Shown here: one piece after another, positions 36,468 through 49,838 of the stretch | Layout of the letters: every line of letters starts with the position of its first letter | How positions within the stretch are numbered: the stretch's first letter is position 1 | Assembly: GCA_032173965.1 (NCBI GenBank) | Contig: JAVUNC010000004.1 | Location: 59,993,501 to 60,057,500, forward strand | Source of the DNA: Sitta carolinensis | Taxonomy: Eukaryota > Chordata > Aves > Passeriformes > Sittidae | Reading direction: 5' to 3' | Length of the DNA stretch: 64,000 nucleotides | Position numbers and translations under genes: made by a program | Notes under the pieces: model-generated | Told to the model about the DNA's origin: nothing | Databases searched by the model: none | Seen by the model: only the letters and a program-made list of their open reading frames with translations

Positions 36468-39400
36468 GTAAGCACTGTCCTCCACTACTGACAGTCACCC
36501 TGGGGCTGGAAGTGTAAAAGGAGCCCCTGTGCAATGAACAAAACCCACCCATCATCTTTTCAAGGGAACGGTGCTAGTTAAATAACAATAATTAAATAAT
36601 AAATCAAGCAAAATTAAATAAACATGGAATCAGATCACATCGTTCTGAATGGTCTTTAGGATATGTGCACACATTTTCAGACTTTATTTCATACCACCTC
36701 TTTAGGGTAAAGCCAGTGTATATGTCTCAGCAACTGTTAACTGTGCTTTTAAAAACAGATAACAATTTCTTGATGAGATTTCAGTGGATGCTAGAGCTTT
36801 TTCTTGCTTTTGTTTTGTTGTTTCCTCACAAGACGGACGTTGTTGAGAATTCCTGTATCTAATGTGGTCACTGCTGTTTTGGGGTTTTTGTGGAGGAGTT
36901 CAAGGGCAATTTGGAGTTGCTTTGTCAAGGGAGCCTCTTAAAAGATACTTTAAATGGATATTGCAGCTATTAATTTGAATGTTGTCAGTTTGCACATCCA
37001 GTCAGTGAAACCGCACGATTCATTATCCAATGCTGGTTTTGAATTGTGCTCTTTATATTAAGCGTTAAAATTAATTTCATGTGATTCTGTTTTTAACCAA
37101 GATCAGAAGTGATAATGTATGGGTCTGGTTCCCAGAGCTGGAGAAACACTTGAATTTTAGATACTGAACAAAATGGATGTGCATAGCTGATGCAGCTGAA
37201 CCTGTAGGCTCAATTCTATCTGCAGTCTCAGCTCTGTTAATCATGGAGAGGTGATCTGGAAATGGAAGGTTGAAACTAAAGCATACTCACCATCCTGGGA
37301 AATCTAACAAAAGTGAGTTGCTCAAGACTGGATATTAGTGGAAGCATCAGCACTTGCTGCAAGCCACTGGGGAATTCTGTCAGGCATGGTTGATTAACAT
37401 TTTGGGATTATGCTGGTGCAATGTAGAAATATTAGCTTGAAATAAAAATAGTGTGTAAAATAAACTAACAAAAGATGCTGTAAGTGGCAGTGATACTGGA
37501 GACTCCCCTCCTTTGACTTTAAAATAAAGCTATGATAATTTCACTGTGTAATTACATGTTAATTTTTCTTCATCTACATTTTAAAATTCCATTGAGAATT
37601 AACTTTTTTCATTAAAATGCTAGATGGTTTATGAAATAGAATTCTTAATTGTATCTATGATATTCTTGTAAATGTCACCACATTCCGTCTTTTGGATTAT
37701 GTGTAACTGCAACTTTAAAGATTGCAGTTGTGTCTTTAAATTTAATTTCCTTCCTTTTTACTTTGCCATTAAATGCTTGATTTCTCTATGACTTGAAAAC
37801 ACTGTTCATAAGCATCTCAGTGAAGTCTTAGCAGATAAAGACCTAGTAATACAGTCTATAAGATAGAAGAAACACAGCTGCTCCAATGTCTACATATCAC
37901 AGTGTGTGAAGTCAAAATGGGGTTTTTGCTGCCTTGGACACCTTGTCGTGTTTTAAACATACTGTCAGTTAAACGGATTGAATATTTTGGTTTAAAAAAT
38001 ATGCAAAATATTCTAACTTTGTAGGCCTTAAGAGTAACAAGGTACTGATTTTTCTGTTGATAGGTGTTTCAATTACATCATATTGTAATTTGCTATCATA
38101 GCTGGGAAAGAGAAGGTTTGGGCAGTGAAGTGAGAGGGATCATAGAAGGATGAAGGCAAAATTAGAGTAAAGCCCTCCATATATTTTGAATTTCTGAGAA
38201 CAGGAATGAAGAGAAAGGCAGGGGAAGATTTACAGGTAAAAGATACCAGCCTTGATGTAGCCAAATTCCCTTTTTGAGGATTTGAGGTGACGCTGAAGGA
38301 CATTATTAATCCAGGCTCCAAGGGTGATACAGGTGTCTGAAGGTCAGTAGGCATTTTTTGTCTCAATCTGCAAGCTGTGATGATGCATTAGGTCCTCACC
38401 AATACAGCCTCGCAGTTGGAGTCCTTTCTGTGAGAATTTTACCTGAATTCTTGATGGTTTGTGAATTCTTCAGTAGTGGTCAGCCTCTTAAATTTTTAAC
38501 TCTGATCTCAAGTTCTGAATTATATGATAGTTTCACTGTGAAATTGGACTATTTGTGTGTAGATGGGACTGTTTCATATAAACAATAAGTAGTCCTAAAA
38601 CACCTTGGGCTTGCTTGTTTCCCGACCTCCAGATCAGTTCCATGGCTGCTCTTCCACCTTACCCAAGAAGAATTGGCAGGTGAACACTTCTGTCATGTTT
38701 CTCTGTAAAACCTCACCACTGTGCGCTTTCCCATTCGTTGAGAACTGCTCATCTAGAAAACAATTCCTAACACAAAATATTGAAATCTATATTTCTGACA
38801 CTTCAGCAAAAGTGTTCTCTGCTGGTAATGCATAGTAGAATTTCCATCAAGTGGTAACCCGTGTGGAATGGCTAAACAAAAATCAAAAAAAGTTGAGAGC
38901 ATACGTCACATTCTGCTGCTGACAGAAAAATATTACAAACTTGTGCTTACTTAAGCATACTTATCTCTGCTTATTTGAGACTGATTACCTTTGAAAAATA
39001 AAGAATTATAATTTGTTTGATTAAAATTTTATCAAGAGAAATAGAATTAGGTACTTGTTTAGTTTTAGGAGAGAGGTACTAAGTTGGGCAATGTGGGGGA
39101 GAATAGAGCTGAACTCGTCTCAGGGGCACAATGGAAGGACAAGCAGTAGGGACAGGCTAAGAAGAGAGACATTGCAACTCTGTAAAAGAGAAAAAGAAAC
39201 AAACTCAAAAATGATTAACACTATAAAATTCCAGAGAGACTGGAATCTCCATCATTGGAGAAATTCAACTAGACAAAGCCCCCCAAGCACCCTGTTCTTG
39301 CTAGGCCTGCTTTGAACTGGAGGTTTGATTATATGACCTCGCTCTGAATCTCTCTTCGAATATGTAATTGTGTTGCTGTGACTTAAAACTGGCTTTACAT

Positions 39401-41790
39401 ATTCTAAATACAATTTTAAAATAAACTACAGAATCATTTATTACCTGTTGCACCAGTTGGTGTATCTTTATTTCTGCTCCTAAAAATATCAGTATATCCT
39501 GTTTATATAATCCTGTCAATTAGAAAGCTGAGGTAGTTTCAGTCATACAATCTGTCGTCCTTTCTGTCTGTCATCCTTAGTTTTCCTCTTTCTTTTCAGC
39601 GTGCAAATGAATTTCTTTCATGTTTTCTATATTCTTCATTAACCGTTTTTTTGCCTTTCTATATTGATTTTGCAATGCGAGTGTGATTGAATTGGTTTTA
39701 CTTCAGGAGGGAGAAGAGAAATGCTAGATCGGGAAAAAAATGCTTCTCTATTTTGCCTTCTTTTCCTGGCTGTGTTTTCTTTATTTCCCTTGTAGATTTG
39801 TGTCAAGCTACTTGTTTTAGAAATTATAAAGCTGAATATAGTATTTATTCTGTCTGGATGATGGACTCTTTCTTGCCACCAGTTTCCTTTTATGTAAAAC
39901 CCCCATAGTGTGATGATCTGGGTATTCTGTTATAGGGACAAAACTGATGTGAAATTTCTTGCAGATGATGTTTTATTTTTGCTCTTTTAGACACATTGTG
40001 AGTGAGCTCCTGAGGTCAGGTATAACTCTGTGTTGTGCCTTAGAATTGTTGCTCGTCTTCATTTCTCACATACTGTGGAAGCGTGAGCCATTGCTGTCTT
40101 TCCTTGACTCACTTGAATTCAATATGCAATCTTGTCTAATAAAACTAAACCGATAAAACAATTTCTGGGACTGTTCCAGTGACTTGTGACTTTCATTCTT
40201 CTAATAAGCATAGATGGGAAGGAGGAGAATGGGATTTATTTGAATGTTTGAACTGTTAAGTTGCTTAGATCTTTGTTAAATTGATTGCATGGTAGGCAGA
40301 AAGGGAGTTTCATAAGGGGTGATTTGATAGTAATACTGGCACAGTTTACTATAGAACCATATTGTAAGCCAGCATCAGTCATCCCCTCTTCATATCAGGA
40401 GCCTGCTGTGTAAAAACCGTTAAAGGAAGAGCTTTGTTTTAAGCAAATTTATTGCAGTAGCAGATACATTGATCATTAGATATTGCCAGTAGATGTAGAT
40501 ACTGCCTTATTTTTTTGTGGTTTTTTTCTTTAACTTCTTTTTACCTTTACTGCTCTTTAAAAGAAAAAAAGAGAAAGAAAGATGTGCTACACTGCTACAG
40601 TGTTGCCCTTGGCAGAGTTTTTCATCTTGAAATGGCATATAAATGAATAAATGCTTCGCTTGTTTTTGCAGTTTTAAATCTTTTGCCATAAGTAGAAGTG
40701 ATATTTTGCTCAAGAATGTCATGTAATTGCAAACTTAAACTGTCATCATTAAACATTATTTTGTTAAGATAGTGTGATGTATATTTTTGGTTATTATGCT
40801 TTCCAACTGGCTTGTAAACAGTCATGTTTATATATTTCCTTGCTTTATGTAGCATGTGTTCATATGTATCGAGATAGAAATGTGCCTTTAAGCTTTATCG
40901 CATTATTTTATGAATTGGGACCCTATCAGTTTTTGACAGATGAAATGGATCTGCAAAATAATTATGGTCTCACTCTTAGTTAAACAAAAATAGTGATTTT
41001 ATTCTACACCTACTGCTGTTACCCTGAATGAAGTCATCTTTTGTTTTACACCTTCCTGGAAGCTCTCTGCTTGCAAGTTTCCAGAATAGAATGCTGATCC
41101 CTTTTCTCTCGTACAGGCATAAGATTAAATGGGAAAAAAATTGTGACAGGTCCTTGAGGTGGGGCATACATGTGCCCTTTTCTGGGGCATTGGTCATTCT
41201 GGTTAACTGTGTGCACGAAGAGTTTGTGTGTGTGTTTGTACATCATTTGTTGTGGTTACTGTGGGGTTTCTTAAGTAGTTCAGGCTCACTCTCTAGTCTG
41301 CTTTTACTTGAAAGGAGAAAATGTTTTATAAACAAGTAAACAAAGAGCTCTCTCTCTCACTGTCTCACAGGTTTTATTTAAATGTTCCAAAAGCTGGCCA
41401 AAATCTTGTTTGCCCCCCAGAATAATATACTTTACCTACTGGTAAACAAAACTGTATAGGAAAATAAAGAGCACACTAACCAGTGGGCTTTTTTTCTGAG
41501 ACTGGGGTAGGGGACAGATGCAGTTTGGGCCACTAGGAATTTATGAATTGTTTTAGTAGTCCCAGGTAGAAAGGCATCTGAAGCAGGAAGGCAGCATACA
41601 TGAGAAGGTGAGAAGCATCTCTGGTGAGCCCTTGGTCAGTGTCTCCAAGCAGAGGGTTGGAGACCACTGATGCTTCCATAAGGGGCTACGACTTCTCTCC
41701 TTTTTCCTGCACTGGGTTCAATGGTTGGAATTAGTCTCAGTTTTAAGCCTGAGATGATGATGAGAATGTTCTTTCGCAGACATCTGTTTC
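36468..41790 (+). other. ARID1B: ARID1B inter-exon intron, part 1
   Basis: Start of the 18,765-bp intron between exons A and B. The stretches 36980-37120 and 37540-37800 are AT-rich, non-repetitive and have homeodomain-like cores, a weak hint of conserved elements. Open frames are short and unrecognised. No mobile element identified. Confidence 0.8.
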
Positions 41791-41799
41791 TAGTGTTGA

Positions 41800-42240
41800 G
41801 TCAGCGCAAGGTAGGACAGATAAAACATTTCCTGATTTGAAACAGTCTTTGCAAATGTGAACAAAATGTGAAACTAATTAATCTGTTTTCATGTCCAATC
41901 TGTATGACTGTCGTGAAAACAGAACAAATTGTATTGTGGCAAATGCACCAAATTATTAAAGTGATTTTGGTACAATGAAGATGAAGTATTGTTTTTAAAT
42001 TCAATGTGAGCTGCTAAAGTTCTTTAAACAGTATAATAAGCAACATGTTAATTAACATTGTCAAGCTGTTTTGGGGTGTAACACTGTACAAAAATAGTAT
42101 TGTAATAACAGGAATAACTGTCATACATGCAAATACCAAATTCACTTGTAAGTAACACAGACAGTCCTCAGTGAGTCCAGATTTGTATACTTCAATACAA
42201 TTACTCTTTATAATAAAATCTTCACTCTTTAGCATCTAGA
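41800..42240. promoter_or_regulatory. Candidate conserved non-coding element
   Basis: AT-rich, non-repetitive block rich in homeodomain-type sites (ACTAATTAATCTG near 41871, a perfect 14-bp palindrome ATGTTAATTAACAT at 42045-42058) and SOX-like ACAATG cores. Conservation is inferred from texture only. Confidence 0.25.
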
Positions 42241-45080
42241 AATTGCCACAGAATTAGCAGTTGACTGTACTGTAGTTTAGTCTCAAATCCTTCAGATTTC
42301 AATTTAAATTTGTTTTAAGGACTACCATACAGCTGTGCATGCCCTGACGTTGTAATAAAAATCATTTGTCCTTCTGTCCATTTTAAACTTTTGTGTCTGT
42401 AATCATTCTACCACTAGAAGAGTTGTTGCACTTAATATTAGTTGGGTTATGAACCACAGGAAATCTGGGGAAGAACAAGCTTGTATGTTGATCTGACATT
42501 TGCTGCTGGGCATATAGGAAAGTATTCTTTGTGGAAGTTGGCTGTTACAGTTACATGGGAACTCATAATCAAATTTAATGTTCAGAAGAGATAGTTGCCT
42601 GCTGTCAGCAGCAGTGGCTGACACCACTGCTTGTTGTGTACCATAAATCCTTCATGGCTTTTGTCTCAGCAACAGAGATGCCTAGTGCTCAGTGTACACT
42701 CACTCCATTCTGAAGTTCTGGACTTGGTTTTAGCTTAGGAGCAATTACATTCTTTCCAGAGTGAAGAGGTAAAAGGCAGAAGTTACTCCTGTAAAACATT
42801 TAATCCCAGGCTCGTGACTCTAAGAACTTACACAGTTTATATATACTTTGCCAGCTTTTTCGGCCTCCCTTCTGGGGGGGAGCTGAAATTAGAGACAAGG
42901 AACACCAATACTATTACTTTGTATGAAGGCATGAACCTCTGTTGCTATCATGATTCTGAGAGGTCATAGATAGCAAAAAGTGTAGTGCAATATTGGCTTC
43001 TTGCATCTATAGTAAAGCTTGACTGGCCTTGGGGAGAGCAGGGAAGGGGAGCAGGCTTTCAGCAAATGGCTTCTCAAATCCCACACCACAACTTAAATCC
43101 TAGTTTCTAGTCAAGCCACTAGTGACCAGCATCTGCTGAACACTGAAGTAATTTAAGAACTCTTGAAGTACTTGGGAACCATATTCACCTTGTGCATAAA
43201 ACTGATTTATCCTTTTTGAGCTTTTCTTAAGCACATTATATTTTCAGGAAGGACAAGAGACATTTGAACCCTTGTATGTTTAATGAGTACTTAACTGATT
43301 GAAATCTTTGCCAGTTAGATCTCTGCTTTTATAAAGTCTTATTTCATAATCATGATGCTGCTAAGATAGAAAATAAGTGTTAAGCATAAGGCTGTTAGTC
43401 TGGTGGAGGTTACTTAGCTCAGCTCAGGAGTTCAGTGAAAGTGACTCCTGGGCTACGTCTTCTCCCAGTAGTGGGAATGGCTGATTATTGTCCATTTGGG
43501 GACTGTTGTGTTTGCTCATCATTGCTTGTATCATTCCAGGAGATGTGTCAAATCTCTCTTTTTCCTCAATGATTTCTCTCTGTATTTATAATAGGTGCTA
43601 CCTTGTCAGACTTGGAGAATAATCTTCCAGAGCCAAGTATGTAGAAGGAATCAAGTCAGGCAGAAGCAGAAAGTACAATAGTCTGTAAACTCACACCCGA
43701 GCACAAATGCAAAATTGAGGGCATAGCACAGAGCAGCAGTCATGGCAGTGCAGGCTTGTTTTTGCTGAAGGCTTGTTGACCAAACCCAAAAATCTGCATT
43801 CAGATTTAGAGAACAATTTCTTTCTTTCTTGGCCCTGTTATTTTAAAGAGAGTGTTTATAGACATTGTGATCAATTTATGCAAGTAAAAATCCAACTTCA
43901 GTCTGTTAGGCCTGAAGCTGTTAAAGTTAGCATGTACAACTACCCCTTACACACAGCTGTCTTTGTAGTAACTTGGATTTGTTAAGTGATACTACTGGGA
44001 AAGGAGAAGTACTTTATCTTGCAAAGTGGTACTACAGTTCATGTATAAAATGTAGAAAGCTTGTTTATACTTCTGTTTTATAATCTTCCAAAGGACTGTC
44101 AGTGAAAGAATTTGTTTGCCTCTGAGTTGTCTCAACAACTGAACAGCACCTTCAGTTTCAAGTTCCCTCATTGTAGTTAAACATTTTCTCAGTATATATG
44201 TTCTTTTGCTGTCTTCATCTCTTAATGGTTTTCTGCTGAAAGCAGGCTTTTCCATTTGAAGGAGGATTTCTGAAGGTCAGCTTTCTTTTCCTGAGAAACC
44301 AGCAAGTGCACCTCTTCAGGCATCTGCTGCTGATGGGGGTTTGATGATACATGGCCGGATAGTCAGAGGAGATAGGTCAGCGCACATTGCAAACCTGTTT
44401 GGCAGGAATGTTCATGACCACCTGTATCCTGCTGGGTTTTAATTTTTATTCCTGTGTTTTTGTATCATTTTGAGCCTAGCAGACACATTGCAGCTTTTGT
44501 GCTTGAAAAATATGCAATGCTGAAAGGCCTGAGTCTTGATTTTTTTTTTTTTTTTGTGTACTAAATTGAAGTTGGCATACAATATCATAAAGAAACTCTG
44601 GCAATAAAGGCTTCCTTTCAGCTAAATTGAAAAGAGAGAAAACTTAATCTCCTAGGAAAAAGGGAGTCCTGTTTTGCTGCTTTAATTTTAAGTGGTCAGT
44701 TACTTGCATGCAATCAGTTTGTAAGTTTGAGCAGTATCCTATGTCCATAACAAAAATCTTCACAAAGTATTCACAAAGTGTAAAACATATGGGGTGCTGA
44801 ATCGTTTGTTCAAACTAAAAACTTCAGTATTTATAAGCAAATAATCCTAAACCGAAACATTTTCAGCTCAACTACAAAAACTATGTAAAATCTATCATGG
44901 ATTTAGTATGCTATGCTTAGAGAAAGGTCTTGTTAATGAATTTAGAAACGCAGTAAATACACGTGTCTGGATGTATTTCTTAAAGTTCTCAAATCAGTGG
45001 TTTGGCTTTGATCCACAAAATTCTGTTGTTGTTATGATGGTGATATTATTTAAAGTTTCTGAGTAGTGATTTCTCCCAGT
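42241..45080 (+). other. ARID1B: ARID1B inter-exon intron, part 2
   Basis: Intron with scattered short homopolymers (for example T-runs near 44540). No repeat family, gene or clear regulatory site recognised. Confidence 0.75.
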
Positions 45081-45320
45081 GTTTAAATCACAGAAGGTTA
45101 ATTAAAGCATTTCTTTATTTTGCAATTGCTGAGGAATATTAACCTCACAAAGCCTGCATTAAATCAGTGAAGTGACAGAATTGCATTTGCTTTATAAAAT
45201 AACTCTACAAGAGCAAAGAAAAGCCATTTATAGTTCAGTGTCATTAATTGCTTGGCATTTAGATATTAGTGTAGGAGTCAATTAATTAACTTGATAGTAA
45301 AACTACTGGAATGCAGGCTG
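45080..45320. promoter_or_regulatory. Candidate conserved non-coding element
   Basis: Dense in TTAATTAA, CATTAATTGC and CAATTAATTAAC-type homeodomain cores, plus CAATTG and GAATATTAACC, in unique sequence without simple-repeat character. Possible developmental enhancer; no alignment available. Confidence 0.25.
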
Positions 45321-48300
45321 ATAAAAACTATTTTGTTGTTGAAGATTAGTGATCATAACTTGTTGCACCCCTTACCACTCTCCTTATTACTCAAGGAGGG
45401 TTTTCTTTTAATGCTATTCTGAGAGCTAAATTAATATCCCAGAAATAATTTCATCCATACCTTTGAAATTCACTAGTAAGCTAAACAGAATAGTGAGTTT
45501 ATCAAAAGATACCTGATCATTGTAAATGTCATTTATTTTCTCATCCACTAATTTGATAGTTATTCAGTGGCAAAAGTTATCTAGGCAAATATTTTAGAAT
45601 ATAAAGGTGAAAATGCTGTTCTAAGAAAAATTCTAAAATGCAAATAGAATAGGATTCTGAATTAAGTGATCATGTTGTAAAGTCTAAAAACTACTAATAA
45701 ATCTAAGTGTTTGGGGCTTTTTTTACTGTTTGTTTTGTTTGGTTGATTGGTTTGGTTTTTAGTTCTGTGTGAGCAGTATATATTTGAAATTTCAGTGGTC
45801 TTGTAAATTGCACCTCATGGCCAGTTGCAATATAGCAGTATTCTCTTACTGGCTTTAAATTAACATAAATTACTTTCCTCAGAGGTAAGGAAAATAAGTT
45901 TGTTAATATTCCTGGCATAAAATCTAATACTGCATTTTTTTGGCTGCACACATTTTCTTTAATAATTGAAGCTGTTCAGTATACATATATTTAGTTTTAT
46001 TTTCTGTATTTTGCATTGGAATTTTGTTGTTGACACAATGTATTATCTGAATATTGGTCAGCATATATTGCACAGGCATTCATTATCCTTTCCAGTATTT
46101 CCCTTTTGCTGACACCTTTTCCTACTGTAGTAGGATTTTGAATAGATTTTGGAGCATGCAGCTGAATTTTTACAGGGTGTTTTAGTTGTTGCAATCAGAT
46201 ATGTACAACAAAGAATAAAACAGCAAATAAAAATAAGTAAGATACCACTTTAAAAAACAAGTTTACATGTTGACAAAACTACTCGGTGTTTATGTTGTGG
46301 AAGATAGGAGAACAACTGTTGGTCTTGGTGAGCTGTCCCTCAATAAATCAAGCTCTGGAAGAACACGCCTCTCTCTTTGTATCTTCCTTGTGTTTATCCC
46401 TGACTGCCAAGAAGCTATCTTCCACAAGCGTGTTTTTAGGTAGAAAGCTAAATAACCAGCTATAACCAATGTGGGATTTAGGTCTCTGTCTGCAGAATTC
46501 ATGAAGGGTGTTCTCTTTCACCCTCACAAAAAGGAGAGGATTATTGTTGCTTTATTACCTAGTAATCCTTTACCAGCTTTAATGAACATCACTTTCTTTC
46601 TTTTTCATTGCTCTATTAAGGAGTAGTCGGTGGTCTGGTTTCAGAATTTTCATCACTTCTTTCGTTTGTCCACTACCCTCTTACCCTCTCCTCCTGCCAC
46701 TCCCAACACCAGCCCGGCTGGGAATAAATTTCTTTTGAGAAATTGTGGTGGTGGGGATGGTGGTTAAGACTTTTCTATCTCAAATAAATAAAGAAATAGT
46801 TTACTGCTGTTGGTTTAAACTGTTGTATTGTGCAGTCCATTGAATTGCTTCTACTGGTGGGCGCTTCCTTTAGGAAATGACTGTTCTTTTCCCGCTTCTT
46901 GGACTACGATACTGTTCCGTGCAGTGGGCTGGATTTAAAGATTTTTGCACAGATACTCTGTGTCTTCACAGACTGCAGAGAAAGGGAGGATGGTAATGCA
47001 GCTAATTTTCTACTTCCAGTAGCCAGCCCAAATGTAACACACTAACACTTTCACATACTGAAAAAAAACAAAGTTAACCAAAACAGCAGAGACCTTCTTT
47101 ACCAAGTTTATTGTAGACTTTTTTGCATCTGAGCTTTAGTTCCTTCTCCTATGATTGTACTGTTGAAAAAATAGTAGGTAAATCTCCTTTCAGTTTTTTA
47201 TTAAGGGCTCTCTTGGTGGAGTATTAGAGTAAGTTAGCAGGTGATATAAATTGTCTGTAATACAATATAACTTCATATATGAGGGATAGGGGCTAGGAAG
47301 CAAACCTCTCTATTCTGCTTTTTGGTAGGTTTTGGGGGTTTTTTTATGTAACCTCAGTGATGTTTTGCAGCCCTTCCTCACCAATTTGCAGGTTTTCATG
47401 GGCCTTTAGATGAAGTCCTGGCTTTTACCTCAAAGCACAGACACAGACGTGCCCCTAAGAAAACATCGAAGTAATGTTTCCCAGTCTTGAGTGAGGAAGT
47501 GTCATCCTTGGGTACCTAGCTCGATTAGCCTGGAGGTAGCAGCTGCTCTCGGTGCAGCTTTTCTCTTTATTCTGTAAGCTGGCTTCAGGCTTTCAGCTCT
47601 GCTGTAAGCTGCGGGCAGTGCTCTGACCTCATTTCTGCCAGCGAGCCGTATGCTTGGGAGAGCTTCCTCGGTGGCAGCAGGCAGTCTGGGGCAGGCTGCT
47701 GCCCTCTGGGGCACAGAGCCCCTCAGCTCTCTGCTTCTGCAGCAGCTGAGTTAAAGAAATGGCAGGTTGGAAATCCTGCCCCTCTCCCACCTTTTGCCTG
47801 GTTTAGCTCATTCTTTGGGGTGCAGAGCTGTTTCTCAGCCCAGCTTCACGTCTCGGGTCTGCTGAATGCATTCCTCCTGGAGTTTTAGGATTGAATAAGT
47901 GTGGCAGGGCAGGATGCTAGATGGCACAAAATCTGTAAGTCATCACATTAACATAGTAGACCATCCCAAGTGACTATAAAGAATAGGACATGCAAAACCA
48001 GCCAGGCTTCTTTTTAAAAAAAACTTTTTTTTTTGTTCTGTTTTGTTTTAAATATAGCTTTGTCAGTGAAAAAATGGCAGGGAGAGGAAGGAGGGGGTGT
48101 AGAAAATGAAAGCGTGGTTGGACTGTCAAGCCTTTTGGGGTTTTTTAGGAAAATTCCGAAAAGCTCTGTAAACATGGGAAAATGCATGGAAATAAAATGA
48201 TAATTTTACCCCTCATTTCCAAGTTATATTTCTCAGATTACTTCTTTGGACTCTCTCTCATCTCTTTATTTACACTGGAACTTTAAATCTGTAGAACAAA

Positions 48301-49262
48301 ATCCTACCTTTTTTGCCTGTAAATGAAGAGCTGACAGCTGTTTATCAGGTTGCACAGTGTGCAACAGTCACATTTTAATATAAACATCAAACTGGCCTAT
48401 TTTTCTTGTGGCATGTTACAAGTATGAGAGAGGAAAACGAGAAGAAATGTCTTGTTTCTGATTAAATCCACTATTGATATGCTCTGTGATCCATGGAATG
48501 CAATAGTGGCGAAAGAGAAAAGCAAGATAAGGGTTTCTGAGAATGATTTCATCTTGGAGCTCTTCCTGCATCACTTGCTTAATGTGGCTCCTGGAGGCCA
48601 TATAGCAAGACACATGGACTAGAGCGTTTAGGAAGAGAGACCCTTCTGTCTTGTTAGTTGGCTCAGGTTACCTAATATGTGACTAGAAGCTGTGTTGTCC
48701 AAACAAAAAATCTTCCTGTAAGATGTGGGGAGGGTTTTTTGACCCTGTCTCTGCTTAAAATGCTTTTAGTGTATTCTGCAGCCAAAACCTTTGATAGTTA
48801 GGTAGTCTGACTGCTAATAACTTCTGGGGAATTCTGATAAACTGACCCTCAATAATCTATTTGCTTACCTAAGTTAAGTGTCTTTTGCATCAACTGCGGC
48901 ATAGTATTTTTTTTTTTCTTCCCTCTGCAGTATATTATTACTTAGATGTCATTTCATGATAATGGGATTGTGAAGGGAGAAAATTATATTACCATTGTAA
49001 TTTTTTTTAAAAATCAGCTTAACAAAGGACATCTGGGAAATAAATACTTTTAGAAAGAAACTGCAGACATTTTGGAAGGGACAGTATTAATAACATTGAA
49101 GAAGATGATGAGGTGTCCTACAGACAATTACTGGTCTGCACTTTGAGGCATGCAAACTGGCACGTTTTCCAAATGTCCCCATGTACACAGTAGGGTTTTT
49201 CTCTTACAGATTAGTTACGATTTTTGGATTAATTTCTTCTCTCCAAAAAGGAAAGGGCTATT
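45321..49262 (+). other. ARID1B: ARID1B inter-exon intron, part 3
   Basis: Intron. 47500-47760 is GC-richer with several CAGCTG-type E-boxes and a CTCF-like site, but too few CpGs to be an island. A T/G-rich tract lies at about 45719-45762. No gene supported. Confidence 0.7.
47699..47712 (-). promoter_or_regulatory. CTCF-like motif
   Basis: The minus strand reads GCCCCAGAGGGCAG, agreeing with the CTCF consensus CCASYAGRKGGCRS at 12 of 14 positions, including the whole AGAGGGCAG core. It lies in a GC-richer patch. Motif evidence only. Confidence 0.28.
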
Positions 49263-49838
49263 TTACTTTGGTAATTTTCTGAAGTTGTTGATTCCCTTTA
49301 GTACCTGTAAGGATGCTGAAGACCAAAGGTAACTTGGTGAGGCAGAGTATCGTCTTTGTTTCTCAGGGCATATTCCTGCCCTGGCTTGACTGTGGGCAAA
49401 TGGTGACGGCCTGAAAGAGCAGCAGGTGCTGCTTGCCAGTCCCACTGAAGTAGCAGTCAGTAAAATAGCCTCGGCATGTTGAGGGAAATGCCAGCCTGCA
49501 GGTCGCCATTCTTCAGGACCACTGCTTTCCGTGTCTCCATTCAGGTTTCCATGGTGGTGGTAGAGGGTTGGCTTGAAATGATTTACGTATTCTGGTTGTG
49601 AACAGGGTTTGTTCAGTTCATCACGTAAACACAGACTCGAGTGTTTAAGAGGATTACCAGACTGCATTGGTAATCCACCTCCGGTGGTTAGCACGCTCTT
49701 CGTTTTGGTTGCTAATAGGTGCTGGGACCGAGAAAACCATGTTTTTCTTGCAATCACCTGTTCCTCCTGTGCAGCAAGAGACTTGCTTGCTGGTTTGTGC
49801 ACAGTGCTCTTCAGCTGCAAGATACCGACTTTCTTCAA
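49263..49838 (-). other. Longest open frame in the window (191 codons), no recognised domain
   Basis: An uninterrupted antisense frame of 191 codons, the longest here. The product is rich in S, P, H and K, with no motif, signal peptide, membrane segment or repeat that I recognise. The DNA is CpG-richer than its surroundings and contains two adjacent small hairpins (49651-49676 and 49675-49687). It could be a chance open frame in a locally GC-richer patch, an unannotated antisense transcript, or a conserved non-coding block. I do not call it a gene. Confidence 0.2.

Noticed and set aside
47500..47760. CpG island / alternative promoter
   Set aside because: GC is raised but CpGs are few, and there is no first-exon-like sequence.
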